This document shows positions 8,646 through 17,818 of a stretch of DNA of 64,000 nucleotides, piece after piece. The DNA comes from CALCKW01 sp033852095. GTDB taxonomy: Bacteria; Pseudomonadota; Gammaproteobacteria; CALCKW01. The notes under the pieces were generated by a model that saw only the letters and a list, made by a program, of their open reading frames with translations, searched no databases and was not told where the DNA came from. The position numbers were made by a program, and so were the translations under genes. Position 1 is the stretch's first letter. The number at the start of each line of letters is the position of its first letter. The DNA is taken from NCBI GenBank assembly GCA_033852095.1, contig JAWSVD010000074.1, positions 1 to 64,000 of the forward strand. The letters run 5' to 3'.

Positions 8646-9092
8646 ATGAATATTCTTTTTGATTCTGTCATTCAACTCGAAGCAAGCCCCAAACAAGTTT
8701 GGGAGATGCTCACCGAGGATGTAAACCTCGCGGACTGGCAAAACGGTGTGACCAAAGCGACATTAGTGACTGGCAGCGCAGGTTACCGCGGCGCCAAGTA
8801 CGAACTGCTCGCCGAAAACATCTCCAAGACCGTTGTCGTAGAAATAAAACGCAGCCGCCCCGAAGAACGTCTGCAGCAGCATTTCAAACTGGGTGATTGC
8901 AACTACCAGCAGTTCTTCTATTTGTCCCGCGTCGATGACGAAACCACCCAATTGGTGTATCACTGCAAGCAGGAACCCGCCAGTGCCTGGCGCAAGATTT
9001 TAAATATCAAGCCCAGCATTCCCGCTTTCGTCAAACCCGCGATTCTCGAATCATTGGCGAGCAGATTGGTCCAGGGCTCCGCAGCCGCGTGA
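8646..9092 (+). CDS. SRPBCC (START/Bet v 1-like) family protein
   Basis: A 148-aa soluble protein with the layout of the polyketide cyclase/START-like SRPBCC superfamily. It opens with a beta strand, NILFDSVIQLEASPKQVWEM, followed by a helix containing the usual W (VWEMLTEDVNLADWQNGV), alternating strands, and a C-terminal helix (KPAILESLASRLVQG). The family binds hydrophobic ligands; nothing here identifies the ligand or a catalytic role. GGAG lies 10 nt upstream of the ATG. It stands alone between the divergent formate dehydrogenase operon and a downstream hairpin. Confidence 0.65.
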   Translation: MNILFDSVIQLEASPKQVWEMLTEDVNLADWQNGVTKATLVTGSAGYRGAKYELLAENISKTVVVEIKRSRPEERLQQHFKLGDCNYQQFFYLSRVDDETTQLVYHCKQEPASAWRKILNIKPSIPAFVKPAILESLASRLVQGSAAA

Positions 9093-9425
9093 GCCAAACA
9101 GCGTTGGATTCCCCCCCCCACCTTTATACATATGTAGACGATTGAAGCAGACCCCATTGCCCGCAGAAGCTGGCAATGGGCTTGAACTGCAGCGTCGCAG
9201 CCCTACCTAACCCTGAGCAATCCTGACCCTCGCCCCGGCTTTGGCATCCAGACAAATAATGCACTGGCCCACCCCTCCCTACGCCCGTGGCGCTAACACG
9301 CAACTGCGCGATTAATTGACACTGCAAACCTGCGGTGAGGCATGACAGCGCGTTGAGCAGCTATCCCCCCACCCGACCATTGAATTTCACTTCAGCACCT
9401 CTGAGCAGGTGTTCGGGAGCAGCGC
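9093..9425. other. intergenic region with no gene seen
   Basis: A 333-bp spacer. It holds a run of nine C (9111-9119), a perfect hairpin (9153-9180, listed separately) and presumably the aminotransferase promoter, which I could not place. No reading frame here looks like a protein. Confidence 0.6.
9153..9180 (+). terminator. candidate terminator hairpin after the SRPBCC gene
   Basis: A perfect 9-bp stem (CCCATTGCC / GGCAATGGG) with a 10-nt loop, about 60 bp after the SRPBCC stop codon. It is followed by CTTGAACT rather than a T-run, so termination is not assured. Confidence 0.35.
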
Positions 9426-10790
9426 ATGTCTCAAGACTTACAATCTGTCATCGACCAAGACAAGGCCCACGTGTGGCATCACCTTTCCTCCCACAAGGCC
9501 TATGACAGCAGCGATCCTTTCATTGTGGTGGAAGGCAAGGGCATGCGGGTCAAAGACGCCAAGGACAACGAATATTTGGACGCGGTCTCCGGTGGGGTCT
9601 GGACCGTTAACGTGGGCTACGGGAGGGAGCGCATCGCCAATGCCGTGCGTGACCAGCTGATCAAGCTCAATTACTTCGCTGGCACCGCAGGCAGCATCCC
9701 AGGCGCGCAGTTCGCAGAAAAACTGATCGACAAAATGCCGGGCATGAGCCGCGTGTACTACTCGAATTCAGGCTCCGAGGCCAACGAAAAGGCCTACAAG
9801 ATGGTGCGCCAGATCGCGCACATGCAGCACGGCGGCAAAAAGCACAAAATCATCTACCGCGATCGGGACTACCACGGCACCACCATCACCTGCCTGAGCT
9901 CCACCGGTCAGAAAGAACGCCGCGACCACTACGGCCCCTTCACGCCGGGCTTTGTGGAAATGCCGCATTGTTGCCAGTACCGCTTGCCCTATGGCGACGA
10001 GCCCGATTGCGGCGTGCGCGCCGCGCGCGAGCTGGAAGCTGTCATTTTGCGCGAAGGGCCGGACACTGTCGGTGCGGTGGTGCTTGAGCCCATCACCGCG
10101 GGTGGCGGGGTTATTCTACCGCCCGAGGGTTACTGGGAGACAATCCAAGAGATCTGCAAAAAATACCAGGTGCTGCTGATCATCGATGAAGTGGTGTGCG
10201 GCGTCGGTCGCACCGGCGAGTGGTTTGGCTACCAGCACTACGGCATTAAACCTGACATCGTCACCATGGCCAAGGGCGTGGCCAGTGGTTACGCCGCCAT
10301 CTCCTGCACCGTGACCACCGAAGCGGTGTTTGATCAGTTTAAAAACGACGACGACCGGCTGGGTTATTTTCGCGACATCAGCACCTTTGGTGGCTGCACG
10401 GCCGGCCCCGCGGCTGCGCTCGAGAACATGGCGATCATTGAAGAAGAAGACCTGCTCGGCAATACCAACCGCATGGGGGATTACACGCTGCAGCGCCTGC
10501 AGGAACTGCAGAATAAGCACCAGATGATTGGCGAAGTGCGTGGTAAGGGCCTGTTCCTCGGCATTGAGCTGGTCAAAGACCGCAAGAGCAAGCAGCCCCT
10601 GGCCGAAGCTGCCGTGGCCGCTGTTGCCGGCGACTGCATGCGCCAGGGCGTCATCATCGGCCGCACCAACCGCAGCCTGGGCCAGTACAACAACACCCTG
10701 TGCCTGAGCCCAGCGCTCATCTGCACTAAAGATGACATTGACCAGATTATTGACTCCATCGACCAGGCGCTGGGCACTGTCAAACTGTAG
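9426..10790 (+). CDS. tpa: class III PLP aminotransferase, taurine:pyruvate aminotransferase-like
   Basis: A 454-aa fold-type I, class III aminotransferase. Visible landmarks are SNSGSEANEKAYKMVRQI (PLP phosphate binding), YHGTT, LLIIDEVVCGVGRTG (Asp to the PLP nitrogen) and the Schiff-base Lys in VTMAKGVASGY (about residue 283). The N-terminal half, including VWHHL, YLDAVSGGVWTVNVGYG and FAGTAGSIPGAQFAEKL, resembles taurine:pyruvate aminotransferase, which converts taurine to sulfoacetaldehyde. No sulfoacetaldehyde acetyltransferase, alanine dehydrogenase or taurine transporter is adjacent, so the substrate is inferred and another omega-amino acid is possible. GGGAG lies 6 nt upstream of the ATG. 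Confidence 0.68.
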   Translation: MSQDLQSVIDQDKAHVWHHLSSHKAYDSSDPFIVVEGKGMRVKDAKDNEYLDAVSGGVWTVNVGYGRERIANAVRDQLIKLNYFAGTAGSIPGAQFAEKLIDKMPGMSRVYYSNSGSEANEKAYKMVRQIAHMQHGGKKHKIIYRDRDYHGTTITCLSSTGQKERRDHYGPFTPGFVEMPHCCQYRLPYGDEPDCGVRAARELEAVILREGPDTVGAVVLEPITAGGGVILPPEGYWETIQEICKKYQVLLIIDEVVCGVGRTGEWFGYQHYGIKPDIVTMAKGVASGYAAISCTVTTEAVFDQFKNDDDRLGYFRDISTFGGCTAGPAAALENMAIIEEEDLLGNTNRMGDYTLQRLQELQNKHQMIGEVRGKGLFLGIELVKDRKSKQPLAEAAVAAVAGDCMRQGVIIGRTNRSLGQYNNTLCLSPALICTKDDIDQIIDSIDQALGTVKL

Positions 10791-11053
10791 GGCATTGAGG
10801 CGTGTGCGGCACTCTGCCGCTCACAGCTGCTCGCAGCTAAATTTAGAGCCCCTAAGCACTTAACTCAGCGCGAAGAAACGACTTCAAATCAGTTCACAGG
10901 GGCACTGCATGGCACAGCCCCCGAACTGTATATTCTGATCCCTCCTAAGCGTAGAACTTTGTTGCTCTTTACCCCTCCCGCTGCGCGCCGTAACATAGCG
11001 TTTTATTCTTTAAGAGTCGCCTCGCAGCGCTCCCGCTTACACTGAGGATTCCC

Positions 11054-12013
11054 GTGTCTGAGACCAAACATTGCCGCCTACTGATTTTAGGCTCTGGCCC
11101 CGCTGGCTATACCGCTGCCGTCTACGCCGCACGCGCCAACTTAAACCCTGTGCTTGTCACCGGTGTCGAGCAAGGTGGGCAGCTGATGACCACCACTGAC
11201 GTGGAGAATTGGCCTGGCGACGGTGATGGCGTACAAGGCCCCGAACTGATGGAGCGCATGCGCGCCCACGCGGAACGCTTTGAAGCGGAGCTGGTCAACG
11301 ACCACATCCATACCGCTGACTTGAGCAAACGCCCCTTCACCCTGATCGGCGACCGTGCCACCTACACCTGTGATGCGCTGATCATCGCCACCGGCGCTTC
11401 GGCCCAGTACCTGGGACTGCCATCAGAAGAGCAGTTCAAGGGCAAAGGTGTATCCGCGTGTGCCACCTGCGACGGTTTTTTCTACCGCAACCAGGCTGTG
11501 GCCGTTGTCGGCGGTGGCAACACCGCGGTTGAAGAGGCGCTGTACCTGAGCAACATCGCCAGCTCAGTCACCCTGATCCATCGCCGCGACAGCCTGCGCT
11601 CGGAGAAAATCCTGCAGGACAGGCTGTTCGCCCGCGAAGCCGAGGGCAATGTCAACATTCTGTGGGATCACAACCTCGACGAGGTGCTGGGCGACAAGAT
11701 GGGCGTCAACGGCCTGAGCGTGTCCCATGCAAAAACCGGCGAGAGCAGCAAACTCGACGTCATGGGCGTTTTCATCGCCATCGGCCACTCGCCCAATACC
11801 AGCTTGTTCACCGACCAGCTGGCAATGGAGGGCGGCTATCTCACGGTACACAGTGGCAGCAAAGGCAACGCGACTGCCACCAGCATCGACGGCGTGTTCG
11901 CCTGCGGCGACGTGATGGACCACATCTATCGCCAAGCGATCACCTCGGCCGGCACAGGCTGCATGGCTGCCCTCGACGCAGAGCGCTTTCTGGACGCCCA
12001 GCCCGAAGGCTAA
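11054..12013 (+). CDS. trxB: thioredoxin reductase
   Basis: NADPH-dependent flavoenzyme that reduces thioredoxin (319 aa, the usual length). The FAD motif GSGPAGYTAAVYAARA lies at about 13-28, the redox disulfide is in CATCDGF (Cys about 136 and 139), the NADPH motif is GGGNTAVEEA, and the C-terminal FAD motif is GVFACGDVMD. The start is GTG, with AGGA 6 nt upstream. The DUF482 gene begins 1 bp after the stop codon and aat overlaps that, so the three probably form an operon. A thioredoxin reductase-DUF482-aat order occurs in some other proteobacteria. Confidence 0.97.
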   Translation: MSETKHCRLLILGSGPAGYTAAVYAARANLNPVLVTGVEQGGQLMTTTDVENWPGDGDGVQGPELMERMRAHAERFEAELVNDHIHTADLSKRPFTLIGDRATYTCDALIIATGASAQYLGLPSEEQFKGKGVSACATCDGFFYRNQAVAVVGGGNTAVEEALYLSNIASSVTLIHRRDSLRSEKILQDRLFAREAEGNVNILWDHNLDEVLGDKMGVNGLSVSHAKTGESSKLDVMGVFIAIGHSPNTSLFTDQLAMEGGYLTVHSGSKGNATATSIDGVFACGDVMDHIYRQAITSAGTGCMAALDAERFLDAQPEG

Positions 12014-12014
12014 T

Positions 12015-13160
12015 ATGAGCTTTGAGATCAGCGTGCTGCCCTCACTGGACAGCATCGAAGCGGCGCAATGGGACGCACTCAACCCGAGTGCCAACCCCTT
12101 TGTCAGCTTCGCCTTCCTGCGCGCCCTGGAAACCACCGGTTGCCTGGGCGAGCAGCACGGCTGGTACCCACAGTATCTCTGCGTGCACGACGCCGATGAC
12201 AAGCTGATAGCCGCGGCACCCGCTTACATCAAAACCAACTCCTACGGGGAGTTCGTCTTTGACTGGGCTTGGGCCGAAGCCTACGAGCAACACGGCTTAA
12301 ACTACTATCCCAAGCTGATCATCGCCGCACCCTACACACCCGCCACCGGCCCGCGCGCTTTGATAGCGGCAGATCAAGACGAAGAAGCGTGTATGAAAAT
12401 GTTGCTGCGCGCCGCAGAGGCCGTGGTCGAGCAACACAAATTGTCAGGCATGCACTGGCTGTTCGCTCCCCGCGCGCAGAACCATCTTCTCTGCGAATCG
12501 GGGAATTTGCTGCCCCGTCAGGGCGTGCAGTACCACTGGCACAATCACGACTACCAAGATTTCGATGAATTCCTCGCGCAGCTGAATTCCCGCAAGCGCA
12601 AGAACATCAAGCGCGAACGGCGCAGTGTGGCCGCGCAAGAGATCGCTCTGAGCTGGCATAACGGCTGCGAGCTGAGCAGCGATGACTGGCGCCAGGTGCA
12701 CGCCTTCTACGCCAGCATCTACGACCGCAAATGGGGAACACCCAGCCTGAGTGCTGAGTTTTTTATCCAGACGGGCGAAGCCCTGCCGCAGAACAGCCAC
12801 GTTGTCTTTGCCAGCCAACACGGCAAGCGCGTCGCCTGCAGCGTGATGTACAGCAGCAGCGACACCTTGTACGGGCGCTACTGGGGTTGCGATCAACCGC
12901 TGGACAGCCTGCACTTCGAGGCCTGTTATTACCAGGGCATTGAATACTGCATTCGCGAGGGGCTGGCCCACTTTGAGCCGGGTGCACAGGGCGAACACAA
13001 AATAGCACGCGGCTTTCTGCCCGAATTCACCTGCTCAGCGCACCGCTTGACCGATCCGGGTTTTCACCAAGCTGTTGCCGATTTTCTGCAGCGCGAAACC
13101 CCTGCCATCGAACAACAACACACCGAGCTGAGCGGCTGGTCGCCGTTTAAAAAGAGCTGA
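12015..13160 (+). CDS. DUF482/FemAB-like GNAT-fold acyltransferase family protein
   Basis: A 381-aa protein of the DUF482 family, sometimes labelled peptidogalycan biosynthesis or GNAT N-acetyltransferase. The N-terminus has NPFVSFAFLRALETTGCLG, then DWAWAEAYEQHGLNYYPKL, and a central RKNIKRERR segment. The C-terminal half has the GNAT-like ARY-type stretch YGRYWGCDQPLDSLHFEACY and FEPGAQGEHKIARGFLP. Substrate and biological role are unknown. It starts 1 bp after trxB, and its TGA overlaps the aat ATG (TGATG). Its place beside aat, another GNAT-fold transferase, is notable but does not prove shared function. Confidence 0.75.
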   Translation: MSFEISVLPSLDSIEAAQWDALNPSANPFVSFAFLRALETTGCLGEQHGWYPQYLCVHDADDKLIAAAPAYIKTNSYGEFVFDWAWAEAYEQHGLNYYPKLIIAAPYTPATGPRALIAADQDEEACMKMLLRAAEAVVEQHKLSGMHWLFAPRAQNHLLCESGNLLPRQGVQYHWHNHDYQDFDEFLAQLNSRKRKNIKRERRSVAAQEIALSWHNGCELSSDDWRQVHAFYASIYDRKWGTPSLSAEFFIQTGEALPQNSHVVFASQHGKRVACSVMYSSSDTLYGRYWGCDQPLDSLHFEACYYQGIEYCIREGLAHFEPGAQGEHKIARGFLPEFTCSAHRLTDPGFHQAVADFLQRETPAIEQQHTELSGWSPFKKS

Positions 13161-13813
13161 TGCAACTGCCTTATTTCGCCGAAGATGCACCGCTGTTCTT
13201 CCCCGACCCAGCCCAGGCCATGGACGATCCTGACGGGCTGCTCTGCGCTGGCGGCGACCTGAGTCCAGAACGGTTGTTACTGGCTTATAGCTCGGGCATA
13301 TTTCCCTGGTTCAATGAGGGGGACCCGATCCTCTGGTGGTCACCCGGCACACGCTGCATCATCACACCCGAAAAACTGCGCATCAACCGCAGCCTGCGCA
13401 AGACAATCGCTCGCCCCAACTATGAAATTCGCTTCGACACGGCCTTTGAAGAGGTGATCGCTGCCTGCGCAGGGCCGCGCAAGGGCGCACCCGGCACCTG
13501 GATCACCGAGGAAATGCGCGAGGCCTACACGGAGCTGCACCGACTCGGCCATGCCCACAGCGTGGAATGCTGGATGGAGAATGAATTGGCGGGTGGGCTC
13601 TACGGCGTGAGCATTGGCCCCTGCTTCTTTGGCGAATCGATGTTCAGCCAGCGCAGTAACGCCTCCAAATTATGCCTTGCCTGGCTCTGCAGCGAGGGGC
13701 GCTACCGGATGGTGGACTGCCAAATGCCCACGGAGCATCTGTTGGGACTCGGCGCAGAGAGTATCCCGCGCGCCGAATTTTTGCAGCAGCTTAGCGCGCT
13801 GCTACAAGGCTGA
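13160..13813 (+). CDS. aat: leucyl/phenylalanyl-tRNA--protein transferase
   Basis: Attaches Leu or Phe from aminoacyl-tRNA to proteins with N-terminal Lys or Arg, marking them for ClpS/ClpAP (217 aa). Characteristic segments are GLLCAGGDLSPERLLLAYSSGIFPWF (first half at about 27-45), WWSPGTRCII, GTWITEEMREAY, GGLYGVSIGPCFFGESMFS, and the ending MPTEHLLGLGAESIPRAEF. It is translationally coupled to the DUF482 gene. In many gammaproteobacteria aat is followed by ate/bpt and infA; here the next gene is hom on the other strand. Confidence 0.96.
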   Translation: MQLPYFAEDAPLFFPDPAQAMDDPDGLLCAGGDLSPERLLLAYSSGIFPWFNEGDPILWWSPGTRCIITPEKLRINRSLRKTIARPNYEIRFDTAFEEVIAACAGPRKGAPGTWITEEMREAYTELHRLGHAHSVECWMENELAGGLYGVSIGPCFFGESMFSQRSNASKLCLAWLCSEGRYRMVDCQMPTEHLLGLGAESIPRAEFLQQLSALLQG

Positions 13814-13873
13814 CCGAGAACTAGAAACCCTGCTGCGGAAGGACCTGTCCTCAATCAGCCACCAGTGAGCCAC

Positions 13874-15178
13874 TCAGTCCAGTGATTCCACGCGGATGCG
13901 ACACACTTCACCACTGATCGCAGTAAGCGCATCGATCTGTGCACTTGCCAGATCCATCGCGCTCTCCTGCACCCGGTGCGTGAGCATGATCACTTCAGCT
14001 GTTTCGGCGTCGTCCTCTTTCTTCTGCAAGATAGACTTCAAGCTCACACCGTTGTCGGCGAGGATGCGGGTGATGTCCGCCATCACACCGGGCTTGTCTT
14101 CAGCCTGCAAGCGCAGATAATAGGCGGTGACGATTTTATCGGACGTCAACACCGGCAGATCACTGAGCTCAGCCGACTGAAAGCCAAGCGAGGGCACGCT
14201 GTGCTCAGGCGCAGCCGACAACAGCCGCACCACATCGATCACGTCCGCAACCACCGCTGAGGCAGTCGCGCCCGATCCCGCACCTGCGCCGTAATAGAGC
14301 GTCGGGCCGACCGCATCACTGTGCACCAGCACCGCGTTCATCACGCCGTCCACATTGGCGAGCAGCTGGGATTTAGGAATTAAAGTTGGGTGCACGCGCA
14401 GCTGAACACCGTCGTCGCTCTTGCGCGCGATGCCCAAGTGCTTGACTTCATAGCCCAGCTCATCGGCGTAGGCGACGTCCTTGGCGGTGATCTTACTGAT
14501 GCCCTCGGTGTAGACCGCGTCAAATTGCAACGGAATACCAAAGGCGACAGAGGCGAGTATCGTCAACTTGTGCGCTGCATCAATGCCCTCCACATCAAAA
14601 GTGGGATCAGACTCCGCATAACCCAAAGCCTGAGCATCGGCGAGCACATCGGCAAAGTCGCGGCCGTGGTTGCGCATTTCGGTGAGGATGAAATTGCCGG
14701 TGCCGTTGATGATGCCCGCCAACCACTGGATATCGTTGCCGGCCAGCCCTTCACGAATCGCCTTGATCACAGGAATGCCACCCGCCACTGCCGCCTCATA
14801 GGCTACGGTGACGCCCTTTTTTTGCGCGGCTGCAAATATTTCATTGCCGTGCAAGGCAATCAATGCCTTGTTCGCGGTGACCACGTGCTTGCCGTTGGCG
14901 ATGGCGCGCAGCACCAGCTCGAGCGACAGCTCTGTGCCGCCCATCAGCTCACAGACGATGGCGATATTGGGGTCATCCACGACTGCGTTCACATCGCTGT
15001 GAATCTCGATATCAAAGCCCTGGCCCTTGGCTTTTTCCACGTCGCGTACCGCAGCGGAGACCACTTGGATATGACGCCCTGCACGGCGCGCTATTTCGCT
15101 GGCATTGTCAGTCAAAACCCGCACGGTACCTTGACCTACTGTCCCCAGACCCAACAGCCCCACATTTACCGAATTCAC
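13874..15178 (-). CDS. hom: homoserine dehydrogenase
   Basis: Reduces aspartate semialdehyde to homoserine for threonine and methionine synthesis (434 aa, monofunctional type without an aspartokinase domain). The NAD(P) motif GLLGLGTVGQGTV is at about 7-19, then TANKALIALHG, the substrate site GGIPVIKAIREGLAGNDI, and GIINGTGNFIL. A C-terminal ACT domain begins at about 350 (AYYLRLQAEDKPGVMADITR) and suggests threonine feedback. The start is GTG. It lies alone, converging on aat. In Pseudomonas hom is usually followed by thrC; no thrC is visible here. Confidence 0.96.
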   Translation of the reverse strand: MNSVNVGLLGLGTVGQGTVRVLTDNASEIARRAGRHIQVVSAAVRDVEKAKGQGFDIEIHSDVNAVVDDPNIAIVCELMGGTELSLELVLRAIANGKHVVTANKALIALHGNEIFAAAQKKGVTVAYEAAVAGGIPVIKAIREGLAGNDIQWLAGIINGTGNFILTEMRNHGRDFADVLADAQALGYAESDPTFDVEGIDAAHKLTILASVAFGIPLQFDAVYTEGISKITAKDVAYADELGYEVKHLGIARKSDDGVQLRVHPTLIPKSQLLANVDGVMNAVLVHSDAVGPTLYYGAGAGSGATASAVVADVIDVVRLLSAAPEHSVPSLGFQSAELSDLPVLTSDKIVTAYYLRLQAEDKPGVMADITRILADNGVSLKSILQKKEDDAETAEVIMLTHRVQESAMDLASAQIDALTAISGEVCRIRVESLD

Positions 15179-15429
15179 GTCAATCGCCCCGCCATGGAAT
15201 ACTAAAAGCGGAAATTATACGCACTTCGCACGGCACATATACAGATAGCCTTGACGGCATTGCGATTAATTCGGGGCCGACTCCGCCGCAGAGCAAAATC
15301 AGCGCTCATAAAAACGCTAATACCCTGTTATCACCAGAAATCACATAGGACATTTCCCGCGGCTAGAGCCACGGGGGAATTCCGGATACTTTCGCGTCCA
15401 AGTTATTTGCCAGCGTAACTTTCAAGCAA

Positions 15430-15463
15430 AAAAACGGCGCCACAGGGGCGCCGTTCTTTTTTT
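15430..15463 (-). terminator. rho-independent terminator after rpoS
   Basis: A perfect 9-bp stem (AACGGCGCC / GGCGCCGTT) with a 5-nt loop. A-runs flank it on the left and T-runs on the right, so it can act on both strands. It lies about 13 bp beyond the rpoS stop codon and would end the surE-pcm-nlpD-rpoS transcript. Confidence 0.9.
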
Positions 15464-15475
15464 AGCCAATCCGGC

Positions 15476-16492
15476 CTAGAAGCGGAAAACCGCATCGGCG
15501 TTGTAGCCACAGCCTTCGATGATGCGACGCAATTTCTTCAGCGCATCCATCTGGATCTGACGCACGCGCTCTCGTGTCACGCCCAATTCAGCCCCTACTT
15601 GCTCCAGAGTGGCGCGTTCGTAGCCGTGCAGACCGAAACGACGCACAACCACTTCACGCTGCTTGGTCTCCAGCTTGGCAAGCCAGCTGTTGATGTTGTT
15701 CTGCACAATCGACTCCTGCAACTTGCTGGAGGGATCGACGTTGTTCTCATCCGGAATCACGTCCAACAACAAACGGTCGCCGTCTTTGTTCGCCGGCACA
15801 TCCACAGAGGTAACGCGATCGCGCAAGCCAAGAACACGTTTAACATCCGCTACTGGGCGCTCACAAACCTCGGCGATTTCTTCCACCGTGGGCTCGTGAT
15901 CCAGCGTCTGCTGCAAGCGGCGCTGGGTGCGCAGGTACACGTTCATCTCTTTGATGACGTGAATAGGCAAGCGGATAGTGCGCGTCTGATTCATCAGCGC
16001 GCGTTCAATTGTCTGACGAATCCACCAAGTCGCGTAGGTAGAGAATCTGAAGCCTTTCTCGGCGTCGAATTTTTCGACCGCGTGAATCAAACCGAGGTTT
16101 CCTTCCTCGATCAGATCCAGCAATGCCAGTCCGCGGTTCATGTAGCGACGCGAAATTTTAACAACCAAACGCAAGTTGCATTCGATCATCTTTTTGCGAG
16201 CCGACTCATCGCCTTTCTTGGAGCGACGGGAGTAGTATTTCTCTTCGTCAGCGGTCAACAAGGGTGAAAATTCAATCTCTTTCAAATAGAGACGGGTTGC
16301 ATCCATATCCTTGCGCGGAACCACCCCCGCGTCAAAGCGAGTCTGTCGTTCGGGCTTTGACGGCGCCTCAACTTCTATTTCCGTGGTTGAATCCAGGTCC
16401 TGGTCGCCGTCGGCGACGCGAACTTCCGTTGTAGTTCCAGTATTTTCAAGCGCCGCGGCGCCTTCCCATCCAGAAAGATCCTGTCTGGCCAT
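15476..16492 (-). CDS. rpoS: RNA polymerase sigma factor RpoS
   Basis: Stationary-phase and general-stress sigma factor (338 aa). Region 1.2 begins at DATRLYLKEIEFSPLL. Region 2 shows NLRLVVKISRRYMNRGLALLDLIEEGNLGL and GFRFSTYATWWIRQTIERA. Region 3 includes IRLPIHVIKEMNVYLR, and region 4 ends TLEQVGAELGVTRERVRQIQ. The chosen ATG (MARQDL) has GGAG 9 nt upstream; an in-frame TTG five codons earlier is less likely. It is the last gene of the surE-pcm-nlpD-rpoS cluster and is followed by a strong terminator. In relatives much rpoS transcription starts inside nlpD; no specific promoter was identified here. Confidence 0.97.
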   Translation of the reverse strand: MARQDLSGWEGAAALENTGTTTEVRVADGDQDLDSTTEIEVEAPSKPERQTRFDAGVVPRKDMDATRLYLKEIEFSPLLTADEEKYYSRRSKKGDESARKKMIECNLRLVVKISRRYMNRGLALLDLIEEGNLGLIHAVEKFDAEKGFRFSTYATWWIRQTIERALMNQTRTIRLPIHVIKEMNVYLRTQRRLQQTLDHEPTVEEIAEVCERPVADVKRVLGLRDRVTSVDVPANKDGDRLLLDVIPDENNVDPSSKLQESIVQNNINSWLAKLETKQREVVVRRFGLHGYERATLEQVGAELGVTRERVRQIQMDALKKLRRIIEGCGYNADAVFRF

Positions 16493-16596
16493 CTCTAAGA
16501 TCTCCAATTTGTTTTACAAAGCACGGACACCACCCAGCTCGCGGCGCCCGTGAAATAACTGACAACAATCCCTTGAACAGCCCTGTAAACAAACCG

Positions 16597-17532
16597 TTAG
16601 CGTTTCGCCAACCGCGACAGAGGATCAAGGGGTCGCCCTTGCTTTCTTATTTCAAAATGAACCTTGGACTTTTGCTGCCCGTTCACTCCTGCGGCGTAGG
16701 CAATCACATCGCCCGCCATCACTTCAATGCCTTCTTCGACCAACAGCTCACCCACATTGGTGTAAGCCGAAATAAAATCACCATCGTGATCAATGATCAC
16801 GGTATGTCCCAACACCGAAACATCGCTTCCGGCAAAAGCCACAATGCCACCAGAGGTTGCTCTAACCGGTTCACCCGGCACACTACCTATGTCGATGCCT
16901 TTCTGGTTCGAGCTTGGCCCGCCAAAAGGTCGCATGATGCGCCCGCTCACCGGCCACACCCAACCACCCGAGGGCTTCTTATAACTGACCGGGCTCACCA
17001 CCACCTCTTCCCTGGCGGGTTTAGCCTTAACCGTCACAACCGGCACGGACGGTGCTTGCAACACCACTATTGTCTGGTCACTGCCCGGCGGTATCACCAC
17101 TGATTGCAGCGCGACAGTGTCCGCTGCAGAAGCTGGCAAACGTGTCGCACTCAGCTGACCAGCAGCCTGGCTTGCAAGGACCTGCGGCTTTGACGCGCTG
17201 CGAAGCACTGGCTTCACTGCTGCAGTCATCACCGGAGAGACAGGCTGACCGCGCACAACGATTGGCTGCCCTGCTCTCAACAAATCCGGATCGCTGATGT
17301 TATTCCAGACGATCAAATTTTCCACGGTTGTCTGATATCGCCACGCGATATACGACAAATTGTCTCCCATCTGTACCACGTACAGCTTGGAGTTCATGGT
17401 CGCGCCAATCGGCCGCAGTGCGTCGCGGAGATGAACAAAACTCCCCTGCACTCCGCCGTTGAAAGCACACCCACTCGACACCAAAACCGCTGTGGCAAGC
17501 AAACCTATATATCCCGCACGCAAAGCGAACAT
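16597..17532 (-). CDS. nlpD: NlpD-like lipoprotein, LysM and degenerate LytM/M23 domains
   Basis: Outer-membrane lipoprotein that activates cell-separation amidases (311 aa). The N-terminus LLATAVLVSSGCAF is a lipoprotein signal with a lipobox Cys. A LysM domain follows (VVQMGDNLSYIAWRYQTT), then a Pro/Ala/Val-rich linker. The C-terminal M23-like domain (about 205-305) has KGIDIGS and VHFEIR in place of the metal-binding HxxxD and HxH motifs, as expected for a non-catalytic NlpD activator. The chosen ATG begins the lipoprotein signal; an in-frame extension upstream would add 17 residues that do not resemble a signal. The gene lies between pcm and rpoS, as in other gammaproteobacteria. Confidence 0.94.
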   Translation of the reverse strand: MFALRAGYIGLLATAVLVSSGCAFNGGVQGSFVHLRDALRPIGATMNSKLYVVQMGDNLSYIAWRYQTTVENLIVWNNISDPDLLRAGQPIVVRGQPVSPVMTAAVKPVLRSASKPQVLASQAAGQLSATRLPASAADTVALQSVVIPPGSDQTIVVLQAPSVPVVTVKAKPAREEVVVSPVSYKKPSGGWVWPVSGRIMRPFGGPSSNQKGIDIGSVPGEPVRATSGGIVAFAGSDVSVLGHTVIIDHDGDFISAYTNVGELLVEEGIEVMAGDVIAYAAGVNGQQKSKVHFEIRKQGRPLDPLSRLAKR

Positions 17533-17818
17533 CTCCCGATTCCCCTGTATTTTGGAGCTATCACCAAAACCACAAGTCATCACAGCCTGTACAAAAAACT
17601 ATCGTCTCGCTATCACAACCCAGGCTTGAGCTTTCATCGCGGAAAACTGCACAGAATCCGCTTTAACGCGCTAGGTTCGAGACAATACATGATATAAGTC
17701 ATAAACACACTAATTTTTAGATACTTATGAGTTCTTCTTAATTGATTTTTTAAGCATCTGCGCCAACTTGCACAACACAGATAACGGCATTCTGGCCGCC
17801 TGAGTCAGCTGCACAGCG

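Noticed and set aside
15353..15380. Imperfect hairpin TTCCCGCGGCT/AGCCACGGGGGAA between hom and the rpoS terminator.
   Set aside because: Mismatches and the lack of a T-run leave no clear function; it is too weak to list as a terminator.
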